A stretch of DNA of 64,000 nt from Pegea sp. RAD2-039 (taxonomy: Eukaryota; Chordata; Thaliacea; Salpida; Salpidae): assembly GCA_034620365.1 (NCBI GenBank), contig JAQGEQ010000363.1, positions 2,356,001 through 2,420,000 on the forward strand, given 5' to 3'. This document shows positions 1 to 9,461 of this stretch, in pieces (within the stretch, counting starts at the first letter, position 1; every line of letters starts with the position of its first letter). Below the pieces are notes generated by a model. That model was not told where the DNA came from, ran no database searches, and saw nothing but the letters and a program-made list of their open reading frames with translations. Position numbers and translations under genes: made by a program.

Positions 1-72
1 CCTAAACTTTACTAACTGTGATCATCTTATGTTGTTTCAACATCAATCAAGTCATTGTTTGACAGTTTTCTT

Positions 73-246
73 TCATTTAATCTATTTTGTAAACTTTATC
101 GAGGTGGCTTACTTCGGACTACAGAATTCTCATTTGAGGGTTTCAGTCGCCATTTACGTAATTATTTTCGTTATAATAATAACCAGATGCAAACTAATCT
201 GCTACTGGATTGGTTGGTTGGTTTGATGAGATTTCTCGGTTCTTGA
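73..246 (+). CDS. possible 3'-terminal exon of an unidentified plus-strand gene
   Basis: An open frame follows an acceptor-like ...TTTGACAG and ends in TGA at 244-246. It reads like ordinary protein, with a basic aromatic stretch (SRHLRNYFRY) followed by a hydrophobic helix-like end (LLLDWLVGLMRFLG). Overlapping AATAAA signals lie at 246-251 and 252-257. A minus-strand poly(A) signal for the next gene lies at 276-281, so the two 3' ends would meet. The product is not recognised and the rest of the gene lies outside the window. The acceptor and frame are inferred, and chance is possible in 170 bases. Confidence 0.35.
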   Translation, partial: SFNLFCKLYRGGLLRTTEFSFEGFSRHLRNYFRYNNNQMQTNLLLDWLVGLMRFLGS

Positions 247-296
247 ATAAAAATAAAAATTTGAAAAGTTGTTCATTTATTCGCAAATTAGAATAA

Positions 297-2909
297 TTAG
301 TTGATAGAAACAGCTAGTGATGACAATTGCTTGTTTTTTGAAGGTTCCTTTAACATTTGAGCTTCCATAGATGAAATCTTCTCTTTAAGACACTGATACA
401 ATTCACTCATCACCTTACAGGGCTGAAAATTGAAAGTTTAATAAATAATTAGAAACATCAAAACTTCGCCACCTTCTTTTTTGGTTCAAATTTTGCGGCA
501 ATCAGTTTCATTTTATCAACAGAGACTCGATGTGAGGTGTTTGTTAGAAGACGGATCACAAGTCGAAGATGAAGTTTACTGAAAAAGAAACTTTTAATTC
601 ATAAAAAGTCGATGAGAATCGCGTCTCTTACTTTAGTGTCTTAACTGAACCGAAGAGTTTGTTGAAGATCAGATGGAAGACTTCCTCATCAGCGAGAAGT
701 TCACTATTTGAAGGTAAACTGGAACATAAGCTGATGACAAATAGAAAATTCCCGGCAACCTCTCGACTAGATTTCACTGGAAGAAAAGTTTTATGTAAAC
801 AAGCAGAGGGGGAATGGGGCGAGGGGCACCTAACACATGAAGAGCCTCGATGAATAAACTCTTCTTTTTATTTTTGATTAAATTTACTGTGAAACGAACC
901 AAGATGTTCCGACACAAATGATCTTGAACACTTAATCTAAAAAGATCTTAAATAAGATTATTAAGATCGGATGTTGGGATGATGTACTTGCTGATTACTG
1001 CAATCGCTTTTGAAAGACTCGGTTTGGGAGCTTCATCTTTTGGAGGATTCTGTTGAGAGAAGAGTTTTAAACTGAAACTGAATGCTGATTGGATAATCAC
1101 TTTCCGCGCGCGCTTCTTGGGAACGACTACTTTTTCATCTTTATCTTTTTTTTCTTCATCTGATCCTTTCAAACTCTTCACCTTGTTTGTCAAACTAGAG
1201 ATTTGATCAGCTAAATTAACGCTGATTAGACTCGGCAGAAAACTGTGTAGAATCTCTCGTTCAATTTTCGGTTCCTTAAAAATCTAAACAAAAAGTTGAG
1301 AAGTAGAAGAAGAAGAAGAGGGGGCAGAGACCCAACCTGCTTGTCGATGATGTCCCAAGCTGACTGTCCCAAAGCCAACAAGCGGATCAGAAGAATGAAA
1401 TTCGGATTATCCTGTAAAAGACATTTAGTTTTGATGAGGTTAGGGGGGGCGTGTACCTTGGGTAGTATCGCCCTGTTTGCAGAATCTTGAAGATTCTTCA
1501 TCATGCTACACAGGATTGTATTCAAAGCGAAAGGATCACAAACAATCATAGAAAGATCCCTGGAGGTAGAAGATTAAAATTTGATCCCTTAAGAATCTCA
1601 ATTCACCCCAAAACTTTTTCAGAGCACTTCCGGATGCTATCAAGGAATCCCTGTAACTCTTTCGCTCTTTTGGAATCGACGTAGTTCTCGCGGATGCATG
1701 CGTTCAAGCACCATGTGAATTTGTAACAGGGATCGACGTTACAGACCTCGTTGACCTGAGAACAAGTTACTTTTGTTTCTGATTGATAAGGAGTCAATAA
1801 TTACCTCATCATCATGTAATGACATCAAGATCTCTGTTCTTAACGAGCAATAATGAGAATTATGTGTCTTAAGGAAGAAAGTTCGGAGGAATTGAAGAAC
1901 CATATCATATAATCGGATATTCTTTCCTTAAATATCAAATTTTAAATGAAACAAATTGTAATAATTAAATCTGAGAGTTTGAAATAATTACAAAAAACTT
2001 TTGAAAAAGCAATTGAGAAAGAAAACTAAAAAATCTTTAAATCTAATCCTAGATTCAAATCTTCTTTTCTAGTTGATTTTAAAAACTCTTTTTTACCAAT
2101 GATATCGGTCATCGTCTTCAAAACTTTGCACTGTCGTCTGCACTTTGGTGAGATTGAAAATATATTCATTCCTTGCTCGATAATATCACTATCTTTTTCC
2201 TGAATGATTACAAAAACTGAAAAAACATTGTTAAATTTAGTAAAATAAACCTTGATATATTGAGTAAACAGAGGAAGTACTTCATCACCAAATAGAGTTT
2301 GGTTTTTTTGCCATATTTGTCTCTTTACTTCAATAGGACAAATTTCATAGAGTTTCTTGTCATTAGTTAAAGTGGTCAGATACTTTTCTGGAACCTAAAA
2401 AGCCATTTTAGTCGGCAATGATAAATGTTAAAATAAAAATACTTTTTTTAGATGCTTCAGTAAACACATAGATATTGGAGCAAGTGATTCTACTTTCACA
2501 AGTGGAAAACTCTTCTCTAAAATAAGTAGAATCTTTTCTTTCGAATTAGTATCATTAGTTTTGCTAATCTTTTCAATTTGTTCAAAAAATTTTGTTTTTA
2601 AAACTTCAAAAACTGATTCATTGAAATCTAATCTCTTCAAGTTATGCAGATCTAAAAACGAAAAATTCAAAATTAATTCATTAAAATAGAAAGCAAAACT
2701 TAAATAAAATTAAAAAAATATTTTTATAAATAACAATTAAAATTAAAAAACAAACCCAACAAATTAAGAGCTGAGTCAAGTGAAGGTAACATTATTGAAT
2801 TCGTCTTCTGAAAATCTTCTATTACTCTTAGGGGATCTTTAGTGTTTGTAAGAGATTTCTGTATATGAGTTCTTCCATCAATACCAAGCTCTTCCATAAT
2901 TTCAGACAT
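297..2909 (-). CDS. NELFB: Negative elongation factor subunit B (NELF-B/COBRA1), 13 exons
   Basis: Subunit of the NELF complex, which holds RNA polymerase II paused just downstream of promoters. Reconstructed exons: complement(join(297..422, 473..578, 632..776, 830..936, 988..1283, 1337..1411, 1457..1559, 1607..1755, 1805..1926, 2097..2199, 2251..2394, 2443..2651, 2756..2909)). All junctions are GT-AG, the frame closes, and the product is about 612 residues against about 580 in human. Matches to the known family run end to end, including an N-terminal LPSLDSALNLLDLHNL-like block, KRQIWQKNQTLFGDE, LYDMVLQFLRTFFLKT, KFTWCLNACIREN, VDSKRAKELQGFLD, LLIRLLALGQSAWDIID and a C-terminal MSELYQCLKEKISSM coil. 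A charged insert (SDEEKKDKDE followed by KKRARK) in exon 9 is probably lineage-specific. Most introns are 44-53 bases; one is 170. A poly(A) signal lies at 276-281, 16 bases past the stop. Confidence 0.95.
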
Positions 2910-2955
2910 TTTGAAAAAATTAATTGGAATTTTATATAAAGAACTATAAAAAAAA
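2910..2955 (-). promoter_or_regulatory. short PSTK-NELFB intercistronic spacer with a 3' splice-site-like tract
   Basis: The 46-base gap contains, in minus-strand sense, a T-rich run ending in TATAG, about 35 bases before the NELFB start. This is the form of a splice acceptor. It could receive a spliced leader (trans-splicing of a polycistronic RNA) or be the acceptor of a 5'-UTR intron reaching across PSTK. In such AT-rich DNA a chance match is also possible. Confidence 0.35.
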
Positions 2956-3924
2956 TTAAGTTAAAATAGAAGTTGTTTTAATTTCAAGATAATCTAATAA
3001 TAAATTAATCAATTCTTTTTCAAATTGTTCATTCATAATAAGGTGATTTAATGCAGAGATTTTTCCTTTTTTAATTTGGTCAATGATATACTTTTTGCCT
3101 TTGCTGATAGCTTTCATATTAATCTTGACTTGGTGTCTGAGATCAAGAGGTATCTCTTCACTATCATCATGACACTTTTTGATAATCCTTCGTAAGCTAA
3201 GATCAGCTTGATGAATAATATTATTTAAATTTATCTTTTTATCTTCTTCTCTTTCATCTAACTCATTAAGAGATAGTTTTTTAGATTGTATCAAAATTTT
3301 GGTACAATTTTTAATGATAGAAAATATATTTTCAACAATATCTTCAATATTATCTAAACTATTGGTATCCACTTCAAATATATTTATAAATTCATTTTTG
3401 GGTATCTCCATTTGTTCATTTATATTCTCAATAACTTTATCATCAACTAATACTGAGTTTCTTCTGATTTTATTTCTTTGTTTACAAATTTCCATTCTAC
3501 AAGAAATATATAATAATAAAAAACTAATTGTAAATTCCTCAGCAATTTGATAAACTTTTTTCCGCATTGATTTTAAGTACATGTTATCATCAATTAAAAT
3601 GGTCACCATATCATCATTTTTGCTATTAACCAAATTATAATATGATATCAGCTTATTTAAACTATTTCTGTTTAACAGACTAAACTCTTTACAAACATCC
3701 AAATTAATTTCTTTTTTATTTAATAAACTTTCAACAACCATCTTGATAAATTTAATTATATCATTTCTGGCTTGCTTCCATTTATCAATTTCTAAATCTA
3801 GTTTACCAATCAAATCATCAAATGATACATGAATGAGTCCAGATCTTTTTTTACATAATTCTTTACAAATAGTTGTTTTTCCAGATCCTGGTAATCCACA
3901 TAATAAACACAAAATAATTTTCAT
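2956..3924 (-). CDS. PSTK: L-seryl-tRNA(Sec) kinase (PSTK), intronless
   Basis: Phosphorylates Ser-tRNA(Sec) to phosphoseryl-tRNA(Sec), the step before SEPSECS converts it to selenocysteinyl-tRNA, so the organism probably makes selenoproteins. The product is 322 residues with a P-loop GLPGSGKT at residues 10-17, the family block ILIDDNMYLKSMRKKVYQIA, and the downstream CRMEICKQRN with a conserved Arg-Asn, all as in metazoan and archaeal PSTK. The length is close to the human protein (about 348). Codon use is strongly AT-biased like its surroundings. It sits on the same strand as NELFB, with its stop codon 46 bases upstream of the NELFB start, an arrangement resembling an animal operon. The C-terminal third is Lys/Ile-rich and less conserved. 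Confidence 0.9.
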   Translation of the reverse strand: MKIILCLLCGLPGSGKTTICKELCKKRSGLIHVSFDDLIGKLDLEIDKWKQARNDIIKFIKMVVESLLNKKEINLDVCKEFSLLNRNSLNKLISYYNLVNSKNDDMVTILIDDNMYLKSMRKKVYQIAEEFTISFLLLYISCRMEICKQRNKIRRNSVLVDDKVIENINEQMEIPKNEFINIFEVDTNSLDNIEDIVENIFSIIKNCTKILIQSKKLSLNELDEREEDKKINLNNIIHQADLSLRRIIKKCHDDSEEIPLDLRHQVKINMKAISKGKKYIIDQIKKGKISALNHLIMNEQFEKELINLLLDYLEIKTTSILT

Positions 3925-5055
3925 TAAATAGCTGAAAAGATATTTCTTTATAAATAGGATAAAAATTATTCGTAAGAGAAATTAAATTCATTATCTAGTA
4001 AAAATAACTTTAAATAATTAATCTATTTTATTCAAATGCATCAATACATGTTAAAAATAATTTAATTTTACTGAATTTAAAAGTCTAAAAAATAACTTTA
4101 TTTAATAAAACTCACTTTAAAATATAATAATTTAAAAAATCCAAAAAACTTAGCTAAACATAATTATGTTTTCAGTTAATGTTATTTATTATTTCAAAGG
4201 TTTCGAATAAGTAGGAAAAGAAGGATAAACTCTAATAAATAAGTTAAAACTACTAATAAATAAATTTTTTTTTCAACATTCTTACTACAACTCTTAAATA
4301 TTTGTATTCAGGTTTCTTTTAAAAATGTTTTGAATCAACAAAAGCCTTAAAACGTCCTTTCTCATTTTTGCCTACAAACCAAATTTTATGTATAACGTGT
4401 TTTAGTTATGATATATCAACATGTTAGTATCTACTAACTAATTAAATCAATAAAATATTTTTGTCGCAGTTAATTACTTAAACTATCTTAACTATAAATA
4501 GTTTAAAATACTGCTACTGCTTTATGGCTAACTCGAGAAAAATAAATCCAGATTTATTGTAGAGTGAATAGGATGATAATTTTAATTTATTCCTAAACTT
4601 GTTAAATTAATTTATTTGATTTACTTTTCGGCTCTATTCTCAACCAAAGAATTTAATGACTGCCAAGAAAAAAAGCCAAAGATGATGAAGATCAGATTGT
4701 GACAAAAAAATAAAAAAAATATCATATTCAAAATACTTTTAAAAAATTTCAATGGTGCTCTGAAAAAGATCTAAAAAAGATTTCAAAGATTTCTTAACAC
4801 TGAGACAGTTCAAAAAGAGTAAAAGAAGTTTAAGTGAAAATGAATACTCGAAAGTTTAAATAAATATTAGTTTTTTTAAGTCTGTTCTTGCTAACATTAA
4901 AAAAACCGAAATGTTTTATAAAATTCAGATAACAAATAAACATTTCTAAAATAAATATATCAAAAGTCACTGAAGTCACTTTACATTACTTTAAATTTCA
5001 TATTTCGAATTGTTCTGCAAATATTTATAATCGCTAATTAATATTAACAAAATTT

Positions 5056-5410
5056 TGTAACATTCATCGGATGGTTGACGGACGAATCCTAAAAGATTTG
5101 TTGTGTGGGGAGCTATTTAATGGCAAACACAACATCTGCCGTCCCTGTCTCCGTTTTAAAGATACCTGCAAGCACGATATGCAGTCATTTAACATCAATT
5201 ACAGCAATTAAGAGGATATCGAAGCGGATTGCTCCGAATGGTTCTCTCTACTTTGAAAACAACTGAAAGAAAAGAAAATCTATAAAGAAGAAAGCTATAA
5301 AGAAAAGAAAAAACCCTGCAAGCCTTTTATTGCACCACTTCTATCACTCAAAGTACATCCAGCATGGTCGTTGTCGGCCGAAACAGGTCCCTATTTTGAT
5401 TACCATGTAA
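5056..5410 (+). mobile_element. decayed 3' tail of a non-LTR (LINE-type) retrotransposon ORF2
   Basis: One plus-strand frame, interrupted by two in-frame stops (5209-5211 and one near 5254), reads HRMVDGRILKDLLCGEL, then CRPCLRFKDTCKHDM, FNINYSN*, EADCSEW and a Lys/Glu-rich stretch. This is the order found in the tail that follows the reverse transcriptase of many animal non-LTR elements (HRM.DGRIPKDLLYGEL ... GRP.LRFKDVCKRDL ... SWE..A.DRS.W ... EKR-rich ... zinc-knuckle-like end). The stops and the absence of a reverse transcriptase upstream mark it as a dead 5'-truncated or eroded copy. It is more GC-rich than its flanks. Identification is by motif order from memory. Confidence 0.75.
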
Positions 5411-5806
5411 CGTTGATGTATATTTTCTTATCGATTCAACTAACATAGAATTAAGTATTCAACTAAGTATTTTTATCACTTTGTTGCTCATATATTTTTA
5501 TCTATTCATCTGATTTTTTTATCGTAGTTGTAAGCTATTCATAGACTAAGATTTTAAGTTGTTTTCTTCTTCGATAACATTCATAGAATCTAAATGAATG
5601 CGATAAAACAAAAACCGATATGCTTCAAAGTTGTGAAAATAAAAAATGATTTCTACTTTAAACTAAAACTGATTTAAGTATCTTTGTTTCAGACAAATGC
5701 AATAAAAAATGATACTCAATTAAATTATAAATGTTTTTTTCAGTAAATAATTGATTAATTTTATTGCCTGAATCAAACAGACTTAAGTAATAATTAAGCG
5801 CTGTAC

Positions 5807-5895
5807 GACTGAGTTAAATCGATTGACTACACCTTGTGAACGAGGGGGAATTTCAAATCACGAACAGATTAGTAGCCAATCGATTTAGCTCGGTC
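5807..5895 (+). ncRNA. microRNA-like foldback, 24-bp stem
   Basis: Arms at 5807-5830 and 5872-5895 pair over 24 positions with 21 Watson-Crick pairs, two U:G pairs and one A-C mismatch, around a 41-base loop. Read on the minus strand, the two wobbles become mismatches, which favours a plus-strand transcript. Stem length resembles a microRNA precursor, although the loop is rather long. A short inverted-repeat transposable element is the alternative; I see no target-site duplication. The mature sequence is not one I recognise. Confidence 0.4.
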
Positions 5896-7602
5896 ATCTC
5901 GTCTTGATCATTTATAGGTTAGTTTATTATAAAATTCAAAGAAACTAATTTTTACCTTTATGTGTGTTCTGTATTAACTAATTAATGTGTACGATTTTTT
6001 TAATAAAAGTTTTGAGACTAATTTGGCTGATTTCAAAGTAGTCACCTACCTTCGTGTTATGCAAGATTTAATTATTATATAATGATTCCAAACTTTCAGC
6101 TTTTATATTTAACGATATTTACAAATATTTTCTCGATCACTTGTATATTCAACAGGAGCAACTTTTGCTAATGTTGTCCACCCTTATAAAAATCTTGGTT
6201 TATCTTCGGAGTCACCGGGAAAATAAAAAGCCTTACTCTTTTACTACAATACCCTGTAACATTGTTAGCATCACGTGTTCTAAGAAGAAGCTTTGAACTA
6301 GCTTGTGGAGTGCTGTTACTTTCGTGTTTATCAGTTTATCTCATCCTTTCTACTTATTGTATTTAGTCAACGAGAAAGACAAACTGTTAACAAAAGTCAT
6401 TTGTAAGATTTTTCCCTTAAATTTGTCAAATGAAAATTTTTCATTGAAGTCAATTTAGTTTATTACAATCTACTTATTGATTAATTAGTTAATAATATTT
6501 ATTATTAATTTTGATCTTACAAATAACTAAAGATAAATCAAAGAGCAAAATAAACAATCTCATAAATATCCAACACTTGTATCAGTCAACCAACTGATAT
6601 TTAGAAAGTCGAATAAAGGCTTGTAAAGATTTCTAAATTTGTTAAAATTGTTGATAAAGTTTGAATTATTCGTCAGATTATAAAACTAGAGAAAGTGTAA
6701 GACTTAGCGAATTTTCGTGTTAGTTGATGAAACAGTTGCATAGTTTTCAAAAACGTTTAAATGCACAGCCATTAGTTAATAAAATAATCTGTACCGAAAT
6801 TTGATAAATTAGTTGAAACAAATTTTAATATACTCTTTTATATTGTATACAGGTAAAAGCTTGACACAAAGTTTTGATTTTATTGTTTTTTTTCTCTAAA
6901 CTTATAAAAAAGACTTTTGAAAAGAATCTAAGATGAATCTTAGAGTACAACGATTACGATAAATCTTTAAAATGATTGGATAAAATACTAACTAAGTCAA
7001 ACAATTAAACTTTCAGTGAAAATTTATAACATAAAATAACAGTAATAAGGACCAAGTTTCCTACTTAAATAGAAACTGATAATTACTACAGCCATTAAAG
7101 CAGTTAAAACTAATGTGCTTAGTGAATAAATTAAACCTAATACGTAAAACTGTGCATATGGTTATTGCTAAAAAGTGGATTTTTGAGAAACACAAGAAAC
7201 CATGCTATTAATATGTTTATTAATACAAATTCATGTTTTATTTATTAACAGCTTTTTTAATAAGTATACCAAACTTTGTTATTTATACGATGATTTAAGT
7301 TATGAATAAAATAAGGCACTTAAGAAAGAAACCATTTTAGTATATAATATTTACTCCTTGTCATATTAACTTTTAAAATGTTTAATAAATTTGGAAAGTT
7401 TTTTTTCTGTTATTTGATTACTACCATAAATTTTACTTTTATTAATTTATTAATAAAATCATAGTTTAGTTTATTTATTTATTTACTTTTATTTGAATAA
7501 ACTGTGTTGTAGATTTTGTTATTCTTTTTAGATATCTAAATCTTTCAATAAGCTATGAATTATGTTTTACTAAAATTTTTATAATTATTTGATAACTTAA
7601 TT

Positions 7603-8310
7603 TTGAATTTGATAATTTTATATTGTAGTTTATTAGTTGCATTCATGCTGAAAACTTCAAAATCGTTTTCAAACATTAAACAATGTAGTTTTTTGTTAAA
7701 TTATAAACGTTGGAACCATTACCAAACTCTAGGAGTTTCAAGAAATGCAACAAAGGCAGAAATTAAAGCTGCATATATCAGCAAATGCAAACAGTTTCAT
7801 CCAGATAAACATCCTAATAATCCAGAAATGCATAAGAAGTTTGTTGATATAACAGCTGCATATGAAGTGTTAAGCTCAAAAGATAAGAAGAATGAATATG
7901 ACATGCCTACTGCTAGAAGCTCTTCTTATAGATCTCAGACCTATAGTAGAGGATCTTCTCAGACCTATAGTAGAGGTTCTGACAGAGTATATTGGGACTT
8001 TAAAGCCCGCCAAAAGTTTGAAGAAGATATCAAAAATGATTATACTAATTATAGCAGAAAATATGGAGATTTTAGAGATTCTAATACCTATAAATATTGG
8101 GATTTTGTTTATAAAGTAAAGAATAAGAATGTTTACTACAGAAGCAAGAGTTATGTCTCTGAAGTAGCATTTTTATTTGGATTTTTATCAATTTGTGGGA
8201 CTATTCTATTTGTGAAAATTAAAGAGGCTAAAAATTATAATAGATTAAATAGAATGAAGGTGGAACGATATGAGTTGATTAAAAAATTGAGAATGTCTAA
8301 AGACAATTAA
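7603..8310 (+). CDS. DNAJC4-like J-domain membrane protein
   Basis: A 235-residue single-exon protein with an N-terminal hydrophobic segment (residues 4-16), a J domain at about 38-101 (HYQTLGV, then the catalytic HPD tripeptide in KQFHPDKHPNN, then AAYEVLSS) and one transmembrane helix near residues 187-206 followed by a basic tail. This matches human DNAJC4: NHYQTLGVSRNAT/NYYELLGVHPGAS, a short Ser/Tyr spacer, YW.F, one membrane span and a charged end. J-domain proteins stimulate Hsp70 ATPase. The place of action is probably a membrane, perhaps mitochondrial or ER. The start at 7603 gives a signal-like N-terminus; the Met at 7645 is an alternative. A tandem Tyr-Ser-Arg-Gly repeat lies near residue 110. 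It converges on GTF3C5. Confidence 0.8.
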   Translation: MNLIILYCSLLVAFMLKTSKSFSNIKQCSFLLNYKRWNHYQTLGVSRNATKAEIKAAYISKCKQFHPDKHPNNPEMHKKFVDITAAYEVLSSKDKKNEYDMPTARSSSYRSQTYSRGSSQTYSRGSDRVYWDFKARQKFEEDIKNDYTNYSRKYGDFRDSNTYKYWDFVYKVKNKNVYYRSKSYVSEVAFLFGFLSICGTILFVKIKEAKNYNRLNRMKVERYELIKKLRMSKDN

Positions 8311-9461
8311 TTAACTTCTAACATAAACATCTCTCTATTTATCATATACTTGTTTTGTTGCTTTTGAATTTATTAAATCTTTAACTTATTGTTTTACAGA
8401 ATATATAAATAATTATAATTTTTCTACATGAATTGCTTCAGCTTTTGACTTCTATATCTGCTAGCATCATTTCTAAAACCACATTAGTTTTGTAAGTTCA
8501 TATTTCTTCATGATAGTTTTATTAGTCAAGAAAAGTTTTTGAATAATTTTTCTACTTTATTTTTTTCATAAACTCACTCAGCATTCATCTTGTTACTCAA
8601 GAGCTACTTAAAATATTTTGTTACTAATATTAGGATATTTAATAAGATAAGTTTAGTTATTTTAAGCTATAATAAAATTAAATAAATTGTTGGAAGCATT
8701 TTAACATTACTGAAAGCTTTTCATGATTTCTTTTAAGAAAACTAAGCATTCTCTAAAGTTAAACTTTTTCTTTCATTTTATTAGTAATCAAATTCTATAA
8801 CAAGTTTTGTGTTTTCAGCTTTAATTCTAATTGGCAAAGAAACTTTTATAATGGAAACGTCGTCGATGGTTTGTATGATGCTCTAACATATTCTTAATTC
8901 ATTTGTTGGCAGTTTCAAGTGTTTATATATTTAATATGTTCTTTTTGATTCTAATTTATGTCTTTCATTCAACTTATTTGTTTTTAAGAGGTAATCATCA
9001 TCAGTATATAAATTGTAGCTTTAAACACTTGATATCAAGTTTTCTATTGTGGTAGATATTTAGCAATTATATAAACTATAATATTTACATCAAGAATTTA
9101 CTGCGTTGTTAATAAGACTCCCTAATGTAGTGAAAAAGTCTGTATCTATCACCTTTTAAAATTTTGTCAGAATATTCACTAATTGTAGGAACTCTAATGT
9201 TTCCAGTATCTTCATAAACTTCACTTATTTTGTAACCTGTGTGTGTTGTGTTTCTATATTTTATACATTATGCTAAACTGTGATATTTAAGAACTTTCTG
9301 TCCTATTTCTGCAATTATTTCTTTGTTTCTATTGTAGTTTGCAGTTATTCTAAAATAAAATAAATAAACAACTTATTTATCTTCAAACTCTAATTTCTTC
9401 AAGTAAATAATAGAGGCAGCTTTGTAAAAAAGAAATTTAATTTATTAAATAAGAGGCGACT
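8311..9461. other. spacer between two convergent genes
   Basis: About 1.15 kb between the stop codons of the DNAJC4-like gene and GTF3C5. It must hold both 3' UTRs. A minus-strand poly(A) signal for GTF3C5 (TTTATT on the plus strand) is at 9441-9446, just after its stop. Nothing else is supportable. Confidence 0.6.

Larger units (their letters stand above)
3925..7602. other. AT-rich spacer between PSTK and the DNAJC4-like gene
   Basis: About 3.7 kb without a supportable gene. It contains a retrotransposon relic (5056-5410) and a long hairpin (5807-5895), both listed separately. The promoters of the two divergent flanking genes must lie here, but I cannot place them. Confidence 0.6.

Noticed and set aside
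1226..1549. 107-residue minus-strand frame with a poly-Leu run
   Set aside because: The Leu run is read-through of an intron between NELFB exons 7, 8 and 9. Only the exon parts are real.
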